A DNA stretch of 64,000 nt, taken from the NCBI GenBank assembly GCA_965217825.1, contig OZ244571.1:1550001-1614000 (forward strand). Direction: 5' to 3'. This DNA is from VXNE01 sp965217825. Lineage in GTDB: Bacteria; Pseudomonadota; Gammaproteobacteria; Pseudomonadales; Azotimanducaceae. Position numbers and translations under genes: made by a program. A model generated the notes under the pieces. The model searched no databases, had not been told where the DNA came from, and was given only the letters and a program-made list of their open reading frames with translations. Position 1 is the stretch's first letter. Every line of letters starts with the position of its first letter. This document shows positions 54,932 to 63,617 of the stretch, piece after piece.

Positions 54932-55681
54932 TCAAACGAGCAGCGCAACCTGCAGGGTGGCCGCGAGATTGATGACGCCGTGGATCGCGAGCGGCGTGAC
55001 GAGCGATCCTGTGCGGTGCCGCGAGAGGCCCAGCACGATCCCGTAGACGAACACGACCAGCATTTCAACGATATCGTATTGAATGTGGATCAGGCACCAG
55101 ATTACGGAGGTCAGCAGGATCGTGCCAATCGCTCCCAGCCGGGAATCCATCCAGCCGCGGAACAGGAATCCCCGGAACAGGAACTCTTCGAAAACGGGGG
55201 CTGCAATGACCAGTGCGAACCAGAACAGGGGCAGGTAGACAGCGGACCGATAGACTTTGACCATGAATTCCGGAACCGTGTCCCTCCCGGCCAGCATCAG
55301 GATTGCGTCCGTTGCGACGACGACCGCAATGGCAATGCCGAGCCACAGCAGCAACGAGCGGCCGGCGGTCATCCGCAAAGCCAGGTATTCCCCGATGGAG
55401 ATTCCGCGGCGCAGTCGCGCAAGCAGCAGTACTGCCAACGTGCAGACGACGCCGGTGGCACAGGTCGCAACGGAGAGGAACAGGCCGTTGTTTTCCAGTT
55501 GTTCCGGGTCGATGTCCGGTGGCTCCTGGACCAGGAAACCGATGGCGATCACGGTCTGTATCAAGTAGAACAGCGCCAGAATGAGGGCAGCGAGGCCCGC
55601 CGTCGCCCAGAATCCCCAGGGCGCGCCCCCGTTTGCATCGGTGGCCGTCCCGCTGGACTGTTGGGGCGCTGTTTCGTTCAT
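54932..55681 (-). CDS. CPBP family intramembrane metalloprotease
   Basis: 249 residues from ATG 55681 (GAGGTGA upstream). About seven membrane helices. CAAX-protease/bacteriocin-processing motifs: EExxxR in APVFEEFLFRGFLFRG, the second motif with His in VIWCLIHIQYD and the last His in PLAIHGVINLAA. It cleaves peptides or prenylated tails within the inner membrane; targets unknown. Divergent from bepA. Confidence 0.9.
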   Translation of the reverse strand: MNETAPQQSSGTATDANGGAPWGFWATAGLAALILALFYLIQTVIAIGFLVQEPPDIDPEQLENNGLFLSVATCATGVVCTLAVLLLARLRRGISIGEYLALRMTAGRSLLLWLGIAIAVVVATDAILMLAGRDTVPEFMVKVYRSAVYLPLFWFALVIAAPVFEEFLFRGFLFRGWMDSRLGAIGTILLTSVIWCLIHIQYDIVEMLVVFVYGIVLGLSRHRTGSLVTPLAIHGVINLAATLQVALLV

Positions 55682-55764
55682 CGACTTCACCTCGGTCTCG
55701 TGGATGGAAACGACGTATGTTGGCCGGAGGCGCTAGGCTGTGCAATGCATTGCAACCCGTGGCG

Positions 55765-55804
55765 CATGGCCGAACCTGCGTTCTCATGGCCGAACCTGCG
55801 TTCT
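55765..55804 (+). repeat. 20-bp tandem duplication upstream of bepA
   Basis: CATGGCCGAACCTGCGTTCT occurs twice in direct succession, ending 15 bp before the bepA ATG; it lies where a promoter or 5' leader is expected. Confidence 0.75.
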
Positions 55805-55819
55805 GATACGATCTTCTGC

Positions 55820-57244
55820 ATGAAAATTTTCGCGTTGCTGGTGGCTGCCGTCGGGCTCGCTGGCCTGTCTTCGTCGCACGCCGCGGTGCCGGATGCGTTA
55901 CCCGAGTTGGGCGATACGTCTTCGGCCATTGTCTCGCCCGCGGAGGAGCGCCGGCTCGGCCAGATGTTCCTGAAGCAGGTGCGATCAGATGTTCCAGCGA
56001 TCGACGACGAGATACTCAAGTACTACGTGGCCACGCAGTTGCGGCAGCTTGCGCAACATTCGGACCTCAAGGACGCCACGCTCTATCCGGTATTGATCGA
56101 CAATCCCGAGATCAATGCGTTCGCCGTGCCCGGCGGCGTGGTCGGCATCCACCTGGGCTTGCTGCTCCACGCGCGCGACGTGCACGAATATTCCGCCGTG
56201 ATCGCGCACGAACTCGCGCATTTGGGCCAGCGCCACTTCGCGCGCGGCATTGAGGCGCAGCAACAGGCCACATTGCCCATGCTCGTCGGCATGCTGGCGG
56301 GGGCCTTGTTGATGGCCGCGGGCGGCGGTGACGCGGGTTTGGCAACGTTGGTCGGCACCCAGGCCGCCATGATGCAGAACCAGCTGCGCTATAGCCGCGG
56401 GCGCGAACAGGAAGCGGACCGAATCGGTCTCAATACCATGGTCAGGGCACAACTCGACGCGCACGGCATGGAACGCATGTTCGCGCGGATGCAGCGGGCA
56501 TATCGTTTTCGGGAAACGATGCCGGAATTTCTCCTGACCCACCCCGTTACGGAATCTCGCATAGCCGATGCCCGCAACCAGGCGGCGCAATATCCGGAGG
56601 GGATGGCGGCGGATTCGCGCGACTATCAGTTCATGCGCGCGCGGGCGCTCGTCCACGATGCCCAAACGCCGGCAAGCGCGTTGGAGCGGGCGAGGGATGA
56701 TGATGTGTCAGAGGCGGCCGGGGCCTATCGATTGGCGCTCGCCCGCTCCGGCGTCGGCGAGCATATCGAAGCGGTGGTCGGCATGAAACGGCTTCTGGAT
56801 GCGAATCCCGGCAGCATCCTGCTGGCGGCGTCGTACGCGGGCACGCTGATAGAGGGAGGCCGAGGCGGAGAAGCCGCGGCGTTCCTGGCCCACCAGTTGG
56901 TGATCAACCCGGATAACCAGCCGCTGGCGATGCTCTACGCGAAGGCGCTATCGAAGGTTGACCGCCATCGCGATGCCCAGCAGGTGCTTGTCCGGCAAAG
57001 TCGCGTGCACGGGGACGACATCGACGTTTGGTATGAACTCGCGGAAACCGCAGGTCTGGCGGGCGATATCGTCGGCGTCCACCGCGCGCGGGCAGAGTTC
57101 TTCGCGCGGCGCGGCGCCTATCAGAAGGCAATTCAACACCTCGAATACGCCCGCGGGCTGGTCGAGGACAACTATCGGCTGACGGCCGGTTTGACCCAAC
57201 GTATCCTCGATCTGCGGACGGAGCTGGAGGCGTTCAAAGGCTAG
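55820..57244 (+). CDS. bepA: Periplasmic M48 metalloprotease/chaperone, BepA-like
   Basis: 474 residues from ATG 55820, where a signal peptide begins (MKIFALLVAAVGLAGLSSSHA). Zn site HELAH (His130-Glu131-His134) with the distal Glu in SRGREQEADRIG. TPR units fill the C-terminal 200 residues (DDVSEAAGAYRLALARSGVG, NPDNQPLAMLYAKALSKVDR). Length and layout match E. coli BepA (YfgC), which degrades or helps assemble outer-membrane proteins such as LptD. Its last 195 bp were copied to 59113-59307. The 3' end overlaps the convergent redoxin gene by 11 bp. Confidence 0.92.
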   Translation: MKIFALLVAAVGLAGLSSSHAAVPDALPELGDTSSAIVSPAEERRLGQMFLKQVRSDVPAIDDEILKYYVATQLRQLAQHSDLKDATLYPVLIDNPEINAFAVPGGVVGIHLGLLLHARDVHEYSAVIAHELAHLGQRHFARGIEAQQQATLPMLVGMLAGALLMAAGGGDAGLATLVGTQAAMMQNQLRYSRGREQEADRIGLNTMVRAQLDAHGMERMFARMQRAYRFRETMPEFLLTHPVTESRIADARNQAAQYPEGMAADSRDYQFMRARALVHDAQTPASALERARDDDVSEAAGAYRLALARSGVGEHIEAVVGMKRLLDANPGSILLAASYAGTLIEGGRGGEAAAFLAHQLVINPDNQPLAMLYAKALSKVDRHRDAQQVLVRQSRVHGDDIDVWYELAETAGLAGDIVGVHRARAEFFARRGAYQKAIQHLEYARGLVEDNYRLTAGLTQRILDLRTELEAFKG

Positions 57245-57884
57245 CTTTTTCGCACGCTGAACGACGCGCCGCCCGCCGCCGCGTGCACGACTTGGGTAGC
57301 TCGGACTGGGCTTTGGGCTCGATTTCGGTCTCGGCAACCAGCGCGCTCACAGCAAGGAACAATGCGTCGAACGGGGGCCGCGCCCGGTAGTCTTCCACCG
57401 CCGCCTTGTACAGGACGGTTCGGGAAGTATCGATCAGCATGATGCCCGGATGGGGTATCCCGAAACCGCGGGAACCAGGCAGGTATTCTTCGTTTCGGAT
57501 ACCTAGCGCGGACATGTATTCGCCGTCCGGGTCAGAGAGCAGCGGGTAACCGAGTCCCATGCCGGATGCGAATTCGTACAACACCTCCCGGTTGTCGTAC
57601 GTCATCGCAGCGACGTTGATGTCTATTGCTTTGAAGCGACCTTGCCACTCACTCAACTCGACGAGCTGACCTTTGCAAAAGGGTCACCAGTCCGCGGAAC
57701 GGTTGAAGAAGATCAGAAGTCCCTTGTCTCCCATCAGCCCGCGGAACGTGCGCGTCTCGCCGATATGGGAAGTAAAGCCCCCGGCTGGAATCTGTGTCCC
57801 AGCGGGAGGACCCCACTCGTCGCTGTATTCCGCCGCCAAGGCCAGACTCGCGACCAAGAGGCTCAGTAGGTATGGCACTCTCAT
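57234..57884 (-). CDS. Periplasmic redoxin, probable selenoprotein (UxxC), copy 1
   Basis: Read through an in-frame TGA at 57684-57686 the gene encodes 216 residues: signal peptide MRVPYLLSLLVASLALA, then GLLIFFNRSADW-Sec67-PFC70-KGQLVEL, a thioredoxin-like UxxC site where relatives have CxxC, then a normal AhpC/TSA-type body (LLSDPDGEYMSALGIRNEEY, GIPHPGIMLIDTSRTVLYK). Without recoding it splits into a 66-residue piece and a headless 140-residue ORF. The paralogue at 59341 has TGA at the same codon although about 30% of residues differ. A hairpin suited to a bacterial SECIS starts 16 nt after the TGA. ATG overlaps the nadA stop (ATGA). A nonsense mutation is the alternative. Confidence 0.8.
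57654..57668 (-). promoter_or_regulatory. Candidate bacterial SECIS hairpin, copy 1
   Basis: mRNA CAGCUC-GUC-GAGUUG, nucleotides 16-30 after the UGA: a 6-bp stem with a 3-nt loop beginning with G, in the distance range known for bacterial SECIS elements. The G-U pair here is G-C in copy 2, so pairing is kept. Confidence 0.5.
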
Positions 57885-58909
57885 TGTCGTTGTCCGAAGT
57901 CCAGCATTCGGCGCAACGGGACCATCGCGCGCGCGGCGATCTCTTCGTCCACGAAAACCTCGTCGTCCTGGCGCTCCAGGGACTCGTTCAATACTCGGAG
58001 CTCATTCATCGCCATCCAGGGGCAGTGCGCGCAGCTGATGCACGTGGCGCCGGTGCCGGCGGTCGGCGCCTCGATGAAACGCTTGTGCGGCGACAGCTTG
58101 CGTAGCTGGTGGAATATGCCGCGGTCCGTGGCCACGATGAACGTATCGTTGGGCATCTCCCGGGACGCGGCGATGATCTGGCTTGTCGAGCCGACGCAGT
58201 CGGCGATGCCGATGACGGCGGCTGGCGATTCCGGATGCACCAGCACCCCGGCGTCCGGATAGACCTCCATCAATTGCCGCAACTTGTCGAACTTGAACTC
58301 TTCGTGGACGATGCAGGCCCCGGTCCACAGCAGCATGTCCGCGCCCGTCTGTTGTTGAATATAGGCGCCGAGGTGCTTGTCCGGCGCCCAAAGGATGCGC
58401 TCGCCATTCGCGCCAAGGTGTTCGATGATGCGCAGCCCGACGCTCGATGTGACGACCCAGTCGGCCATCGCCTTGACCCGCGCCGACGTGTTGGCGTAGA
58501 CCACCACCGTGCGATCCGGGTGCGCCCCGACGAAGGCTTCGAATTCGTCCGGCGGGCAGCCGATGTCGAGAGAGCAGGTGGCTTCGAGGGTGGGCATGAG
58601 TACCCGCTTTTCGGGCGACAGTATCTTCGCCGTTTCTCCCATGAAGCTGACGCCCGCCACGACCAGGGTCGAGGCGGGGTGATCGCGACCGAAACGCGCC
58701 ATCTCCAGGGAATCCGAGACGCAACCACCCGTCTCCTGGGCGAGGTCCTGGATGTCGGCGTCCACGTAGTAGTGCGCGACGAGGACGGCGTCGAGCGAGT
58801 CGAGTTGAGCCCGAATGTCTTCCTTCAGTGCCATGCGCTCTGCGGCCGCCAGCGCGACAGGTTCGTGCCTCGGTATCTCGGCGGGAGTTAGACTGTAGTT
58901 CGAGCGCAT
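57881..58909 (-). CDS. nadA: Quinolinate synthase A
   Basis: 342 residues from ATG 58909 (MRSNYSLTPAEIPRHEP); the frame is open to 58969. The three [4Fe-4S] ligands are Cys112 (EATCSLDIG), Cys199 (TGACIVHEEF) and Cys296 (CISCAHCPW), matching E. coli positions within one residue. It condenses iminoaspartate with dihydroxyacetone phosphate in NAD synthesis. Operon with the redoxin (4-bp overlap), which may protect or reduce periplasmic partners rather than NadA itself. A second, deleted copy lies at 59916-60300. Confidence 0.96.
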   Translation of the reverse strand: MRSNYSLTPAEIPRHEPVALAAAERMALKEDIRAQLDSLDAVLVAHYYVDADIQDLAQETGGCVSDSLEMARFGRDHPASTLVVAGVSFMGETAKILSPEKRVLMPTLEATCSLDIGCPPDEFEAFVGAHPDRTVVVYANTSARVKAMADWVVTSSVGLRIIEHLGANGERILWAPDKHLGAYIQQQTGADMLLWTGACIVHEEFKFDKLRQLMEVYPDAGVLVHPESPAAVIGIADCVGSTSQIIAASREMPNDTFIVATDRGIFHQLRKLSPHKRFIEAPTAGTGATCISCAHCPWMAMNELRVLNESLERQDDEVFVDEEIAARAMVPLRRMLDFGQRQ

Positions 58910-58985
58910 AACAAAAGTGTAACGCAATTCCCAGGGGCGAGTTCGGAGTGGAAACCAGCGTGCAAGCATCCAATGGCCGGCGTGA

Positions 58986-59112
58986 GTGGCGCATCGCAGC
59001 CGATACTTCCTGAGTTACGACAGTTTGAAGCACATCGCATTTCTCGCCGCCCCCGGGGACTCCTCCAACGACAACCGCGAACGCTTGCCCGCAGCGTTCG
59101 AAGCCGCGGGGG
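58986..59112 (+). pseudogene. 5' fragment of the ATP-grasp gene from a tandem duplication
   Basis: Identical in layout to 60377-60505 (LKHIAFLAAPGDSSNDNRER versus LKRIAFLAAPGDSSNDNRER) and ending abruptly after EAAG, where a bepA fragment begins. Confidence 0.85.
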
Positions 59113-59307
59113 TCTGGCGGGCGATATCGTCGGCGTCCACCGCGCGCGGGCAGAGTTCTTCGCGCGGCGCGGCGCGGCGCCTATCAGAAGGCCATTCAAC
59201 ACCTCGAAGACGCCCGCGGGCTGGTCGAGGATAACTATCGGCTGACGGCAGGTTTGACCCAACGCATCCTCGATCTGCGCACGGAGCTGGAGGCGTTCAA
59301 AGGATAG
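59113..59307 (+). pseudogene. bepA: 3' fragment of bepA from a tandem duplication
   Basis: Copies 57055-57244 with small changes, among them an extra GCGCG(GCGCG) expansion near 59165-59180 that shifts frame, and ends with the same ELEAFKG and stop. The junction with the ATP-grasp fragment (about 59109-59112) marks the duplication breakpoint. Confidence 0.88.
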
Positions 59308-59340
59308 CAGGCTGAACCGCTTGGGTGCGGCGCTGTTGGT

Positions 59341-59919
59341 CTATTCCAATGCGGCGCCGCTGGTGTCTCTCACTGCTGCGCTCACAGCGTCAAACAGCGC
59401 GACGAAGGGGGGACGCACCTGATAGTTTTCCATCGCCGCCTTGTACAGGACGGTTCGGGAAGCATCGATCAGCATGATGCCCGGATGGGGTATCCCGAAA
59501 CCGGGGTGACCAGGTCCGTACTCTTCGTTCCGTATGCCGATCGCTTCCACATACTCCCCGTCAGGATCAGAGAACAGCGTATAGCCCAGTCCCTGGTCCC
59601 ATGCGAAGTCGGACAACACCTCCCGGTCGTCATGCGTCATCGCAACGACGTTCACGCCGATCTCTGCAAAACGATCCTGCCACGCACTCAGCTCGACGAG
59701 CTGACTCTTGCAAAAGGGTCACCAGTTCGCGGAACGGTTGAAGAAGATCAGAAGTCCCCTGTCTCCCATCAGATCGAGGAACGTGCGCGTTTCGCCGATA
59801 TGGGACGTAAAGCTCCCGGCCGGAATGTGTGTTCCAGTGGGAGGACCCCACTCGTCGCTGTAATCGGACCCCAAGGCCAGACTCGCGGCCAGGAGGCTCA
59901 GCATGTAAGGGAGTTTCAT
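59341..59919 (-). CDS. Periplasmic redoxin, probable selenoprotein (UxxC), copy 2
   Basis: 192 residues if TGA 59719-59721 is read as Sec67: signal peptide MKLPYMLSLLAASLALG, then IFFNRSANW-Sec-PFC-KSQLVELSAW and the AhpC/TSA body (FSDPDGEYVEAIGIRNEEYG, GIPHPGIMLIDASRTVLYKA). It is about 70% identical to copy 1, with no other stop or frameshift, which suggests selection on the whole frame across the TGA. Its C-terminus is shorter (DTSGAALE). The start overlaps the stop of the remnant nadA copy (ATGA). Confidence 0.78.
59689..59703 (-). promoter_or_regulatory. Candidate bacterial SECIS hairpin, copy 2
   Basis: mRNA CAGCUC-GUC-GAGCUG, nucleotides 16-30 after the UGA; perfect 6-bp stem, G first in the loop. 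Same position as in copy 1. Confidence 0.5.
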
Positions 59920-60300
59920 TGTCGTTGTCCAAAGTCCAGCATTCGACGCAACGGAACCATCGCGCGCACGGCGATCTCTTCGTCCACGACAATCTCGCTG
60001 TCCTGGCGTTCCAGGGAGTCGTTCAGCACTTGGAGCTCATTCATCGCCATCCAGGGGCAATGCGCGCAGCTGATGCACGTGGCGCCCGTGCCGGCAGTTG
60101 GTGCCTCGATGAAACGCTTGTGGGGGCTTTTCGGGCGAAAGTATCTTCGCCGTTTCGTAGTAGTGCGCGACGAGGACGGCGTCGAGCGAGTCGAGTTGAG
60201 CCCGAATATCTTCCTTCAGCGCCATGCGCTCTGCGGCCGCCAGCGCGGCAGGTTCGTGCCTCGGTATCTCGGCGGGAGTTAGACTGTAGTTCGAGCGCAT
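59916..60300 (-). pseudogene. nadA: nadA remnant with large internal deletion
   Basis: It keeps the first about 47 codons (MRSNYSLTPAEIPRHEPAAL to VLVAHYY), a scrap ETAKILSPEK and, in another frame, the C-terminal GTGATCISCAHC part through the stop. About 640 bp of the middle, including two of three cluster cysteines, are gone, so it cannot make quinolinate. Confidence 0.9.
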
Positions 60301-60376
60301 AACAAAAGTGTAACGCAAATCCCAGGGGCGAGTTCGGAGTGGAAACCAGCGTGCAAGCATCCAATGGCTGGCGTGA

Positions 60377-61264
60377 GTGGCGCATCGCAGCCGATACTTC
60401 CTGAGTTACGACAGTTTGAAACGCATCGCATTTCTCGCCGCCCCCGGGGACTCCTCCAACGACAACCGCGAACGCTTGCCCGCCGCGTTCGAAGCCGCGG
60501 GTTGGCGCGCCGCGCTGCTCTTGCACGAATCGCTGGGGTTGACTGCCGACGGCGTGGCTGCGCGCGATGCCGCGGGTCGCATGGTTCCCCTGGCGTCGTT
60601 CGACCTGGTGTGGATCCTTGGATTTGGCGGACGGACAAGCTTCCTCGACAGGATGCAGATGCTTAAGACGCTGGATCAGGCGCGGTTTGTCAACACCGTG
60701 GACGCCCTCGTATACCTGCACGGCAAGATCGATTTGGCGGAGTTCGGCCCCGAGACGCACGCAAGCGCCGATGTGGACGCGCTCATGGCCATCGTCGCCG
60801 GAGGCGGACGCTGGGTGGCCAAGCCGACGGCGGGGAGTTTCGGTCGCGACGTCTTCCTGCTCGGTGCCGGAGATATCCACTGCCGCGCGGTGTTCGAACA
60901 CCTGACCGGCCGCGGCGCCGGACGGTACTGCCTGTTGCAGCGCTATGTGGAGGAAGCGGAACGCAACGAGAAACGTGTAGTGGTTGCCGGTGGGGAAATC
61001 ATCGGAGCTTACGGCAAAACGGGGGGCAACCTGGCGACCGGCGCGGTCGTGCGCCGGACTGAACTCGACGCGGGCGAAACCACCCTGGTCCGGAAGGTCA
61101 TCGCGCGCTTGCATTTGCGAGGCGCGAGGTTCGCCGGCATAGATCTCGCGGCACCTTATCTCCTGGAAGCGAACGTCGCGAATCCGGGAGGTTTGAGCAC
61201 GCTGGAGCAGCTTACCGGCACCGATCCCACGCCAGCCGTGGTGGAGGCCCTGACTCGGGACTGA
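60377..61264 (+). CDS. ATP-grasp protein, glutathione-synthetase/RimK-like
   Basis: 295 residues from GTG 60377; TTG 60416 (LKRIAFLAAPGDSS) is an equally likely start since family similarity begins there. ATP-grasp features: VAKPTAGSFGRDVFLLGAGD, RYCLLQRYVEEAERNEKRVV, EIIGAYGKTGGNLATGA and the metal-binding ARFAGIDLAAPYLLEANVAN PGG. The N-terminal domain (FDLVWILGFGGRTSF, MLKTLDQARFVNTVDALVYL) matches glutathione synthetase. It is short for GshB (about 315), so it may be GshB or another carboxylate-amine ligase. Confidence 0.82.
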   Translation: MAHRSRYFLSYDSLKRIAFLAAPGDSSNDNRERLPAAFEAAGWRAALLLHESLGLTADGVAARDAAGRMVPLASFDLVWILGFGGRTSFLDRMQMLKTLDQARFVNTVDALVYLHGKIDLAEFGPETHASADVDALMAIVAGGGRWVAKPTAGSFGRDVFLLGAGDIHCRAVFEHLTGRGAGRYCLLQRYVEEAERNEKRVVVAGGEIIGAYGKTGGNLATGAVVRRTELDAGETTLVRKVIARLHLRGARFAGIDLAAPYLLEANVANPGGLSTLEQLTGTDPTPAVVEALTRD

Positions 61265-61316
61265 TCGCACGCATTGTCGTCGGCGCGGGGCCGCAAGGGC
61301 CCTTGGCCAGCCGAAG

Positions 61317-61350
61317 ACGCCGTCCCGGCTACGACGCCGTCCCGGCTACG
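61317..61350. repeat. 17-bp tandem repeat at the end of an MFS gene
   Basis: GACGCCGTCCCGGCTAC is present twice in succession, just beyond and touching the stop of the MFS gene. Confidence 0.7.
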
Positions 61351-62620
61351 ACGCCGCGACGGCGGCACCCTCGAGCTCGTCGCGCTCGCGACGACGCACC
61401 ATGGCTTCGATGCGGTCGAACATGACGATGTAGAAGACGCCGCCCGCACCGGCGAAGCATCCCGCGATCGGGAAGAAAGTCGCCCAGCCCAAATCCGCCG
61501 CCACGAACCCGGCCGTGGATCCCGCAACCCAGAGGCCGAAGTTCCAGAGACTCGACTGCATGCTGTAGTCGGTGGCCGCCTGGGCCTTGGACGCCCAACG
61601 GAAGCGGGAGTTGTTCACGACGTAGGAGTAGATCGAGGTGACGAATCCAAGGATCGCTACCACGAGCGTGAGCATGGGCAGGACCGGGAGCCCCGGGTCC
61701 AGGGCGAGGGCGCGGAAGATGAACCCCTCGACCGGCAGGGCGACGGCGCCGATGATCGCCGTCCTGCGCATGCCGATGCGTTCCACCAGCCAGGGGGTGG
61801 TGAGCGCGCCGAGCCCGCTGCCTGCGAGCGTTGCCACCGCGTAGAGGATGCCGAACTCGGTGGTCGTGAGGCCCTTGTCCGCGAAGAAAACCCCGAACAT
61901 CGAGCCGAAGAACCCGGCGCCGAATCCGAATAGAACGAGATAGGGGAGGATGTAGCGCGACTCGCGGCGGCGCAGGGCCTTCACGAGGCTTGGGCGCTCG
62001 CCGCGTGCGCGGCGCTGTCTCGTCGCGGCGGGAGGCGGAGGTTCACGCCGGATGATCGCGGGTGCTGCGAACGCGATCATGAGGGCGGACGCCGCCATCA
62101 TCGTCCGCGCCCAGCCAAAGGTCCCCACGAGCGCGACTACTCCCTTTCCCGAGACGTTGGCCAGTGTGCCCAGGAAGCCGATGATCGAGGTGCCCGTGGC
62201 CCGTTCGGCGTCGGTCATCGACTCGGCGGCGTAACCGTCCACGGCGATGTCCTGTGCGGCCATGATGAACGACTTGGCGAGCAGGATGCCGACGATCAGG
62301 TGCACGGCGGAGACCGTCGGCGGGATCCAGGCGAGCGCGGCGTAGGCGGCGGCGCCGATCGCGGTGCAGGGAATGATCCAACTCTTGCGACGACCGATGC
62401 GGGCGCTGCCGTAGTTGTCGACGACCAGGGCGATGAGCCACTTCAGCCAGCGGGGGATGGCGGGCAGCGCGAGCAGCCAGAACATCTCGAGCGGCAGACC
62501 TTCCTTGCGGAAGAGGAAAGGCAGGGCGATTCCCGTGAACGCGGCGGGAAAATACTGCGCCATGTGGAGCATGCCAAGCATCACCAGCTTGGGATGGTCC
62601 TTTTCTGGCGGAGATGCCAT
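61346..62620 (-). CDS. MFS transporter (acetyl-CoA transporter/AmpG-like)
   Basis: 424 residues from ATG 62620, with AGGAAGCG upstream. Twelve hydrophobic segments; KLVMLGMLHMAQYFPAAFTG at the start, DNYGSARIGRRKSWIIPCTA in the 2-3 loop and SFIMAAQDIAVDGYAAESM in helix 4 are shared with the PAT/AmpG branch. Inner membrane; substrate unknown. It resembles the MFS protein at 31544 in layout but not closely in sequence. Confidence 0.88.
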   Translation of the reverse strand: MASPPEKDHPKLVMLGMLHMAQYFPAAFTGIALPFLFRKEGLPLEMFWLLALPAIPRWLKWLIALVVDNYGSARIGRRKSWIIPCTAIGAAAYAALAWIPPTVSAVHLIVGILLAKSFIMAAQDIAVDGYAAESMTDAERATGTSIIGFLGTLANVSGKGVVALVGTFGWARTMMAASALMIAFAAPAIIRREPPPPAATRQRRARGERPSLVKALRRRESRYILPYLVLFGFGAGFFGSMFGVFFADKGLTTTEFGILYAVATLAGSGLGALTTPWLVERIGMRRTAIIGAVALPVEGFIFRALALDPGLPVLPMLTLVVAILGFVTSIYSYVVNNSRFRWASKAQAATDYSMQSSLWNFGLWVAGSTAGFVAADLGWATFFPIAGCFAGAGGVFYIVMFDRIEAMVRRRERDELEGAAVAAS

Positions 62621-62648
62621 CGCTTCCTGACGCGCCTTCGTGGGCTCA

Positions 62649-62745
62649 GCCCGGATATTTCATCAAGGGCCGCGAAGATCGCGCAGGATTTTTTTCGCGT
62701 GCGCGTGCTCGCGAGCGGAAGCATAGCCACGCCTTACGTAGTCGC
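62649..62745 (+). repeat. Dispersed intergenic repeat, copy B
   Basis: Matches 17872-17937 and 17985-18015 but lacks the 49-bp insert of copy A. It abuts, and probably truncated, an LLM-oxidoreductase gene on the minus strand. Confidence 0.6.
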
Positions 62746-62818
62746 GGATGGCGATCGGATCCACGCCGATCTCGTCGTGGGGGAACACAATGCCGAGCTT
62801 TATGGAACCGGATTGCAT
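62737..62818 (-). pseudogene. N-terminal stump of an LLM class oxidoreductase
   Basis: ATG 62818 begins MQSGSIKLGIVFPHDEIGVD PIAIRDYV, the typical start of luciferase-like oxidoreductases, then runs into the dispersed repeat. No further domain is found. Confidence 0.5.
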
Positions 62819-62849
62819 CGCTGAATTCCTCGTCAAATGGCCGGTGGCG

Positions 62850-63617
62850 TCACCAGGCTCTAGCGCCCGGCGCGGGCGGTTTCTGGGGTTCGCCGGCAAA
62901 GCACTGGGCCATGTTCATCCACGCATTCGCGGTGTCGCCGACGACGGTGAGATTGCAGTCGGCGATGTTCCTCCCCTGGGTGACGACATGGGCGAACTCG
63001 ACGGCGGACCCCATGACGCAGTTCTCCTCGGAGCGGTCGTTCCACTCCCAGACCGCCCCCGAGGGCGCGTCGAGGCGCACGTACGGTTGGGGCGTCGGGA
63101 CCTCGAGTTCGCGATTCATGAACGTCCAGCCGAAAGTTCGAACGCCGAGGTGGCAGATGTTCCTGATGCGGTCCGTATTCTGGCGCCTGACGCGGACCAG
63201 GTCGTAGATGTCCTGACCGTGTGCCCACGTCTCCATCTGTCGCGCGGTGGCCATCATGCGGATGCCCATGTCGGGCCCGAACCAGGGCACTCGCCGCTCG
63301 GGGTCCGCTAGTTCCAGCGCGGCGCAGAGCTTGACGAAATCTGCACACCAGCGCTCCAGTAGCGGTTTGCCGCGCGGGTATCGGGGATGTATGCGACGGC
63401 TCGCGATCCACTTGGCCGCCCACGTGCGGTACGCGTCCGGATCCGTGATGGATTGGATGGCCCAGCGATCGGCGTCGTGCAGGTGCCGGACAACCCAATT
63501 CACGGTGCGATTCTTGAACGGCGTTGGCAGCGCCCATTGATCGTCGGTGAGCGTGTCCAGCAGTTCGAAGAGCGCCTCGCCTTCCTCGCGCAGGTCCGCG
63601 ACCTGTTGCAGCGTCAT
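62850..63617 (-). CDS. TIGR03084-like (DinB/maleylpyruvate isomerase N-terminal-like) protein
   Basis: 255 residues from ATG 63617, overlapping the preceding gene's stop (ATGA). DinB-fold pattern: DLREEGEALFELLDTLTDDQ WALPT, VNWVVRHLHDADRWA with a metal-site His, GPDMGIRMMATARQMETWAHGQD with two more His. This matches the TIGR03084 metal-binding family, length about 250, of unknown reaction. Operon with the gene running off the right edge. Confidence 0.82.
   Translation of the reverse strand: MTLQQVADLREEGEALFELLDTLTDDQWALPTPFKNRTVNWVVRHLHDADRWAIQSITDPDAYRTWAAKWIASRRIHPRYPRGKPLLERWCADFVKLCAALELADPERRVPWFGPDMGIRMMATARQMETWAHGQDIYDLVRVRRQNTDRIRNICHLGVRTFGWTFMNRELEVPTPQPYVRLDAPSGAVWEWNDRSEENCVMGSAVEFAHVVTQGRNIADCNLTVVGDTANAWMNMAQCFAGEPQKPPAPGARAW

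Noticed and set aside
57684..57686. TGA as a simple nonsense mutation in the redoxin gene
   Set aside because: The diverged paralogue at 59719 has TGA at the same catalytic codon and both frames stay open afterwards. It cannot be excluded without knowing whether the genome encodes Sec machinery.
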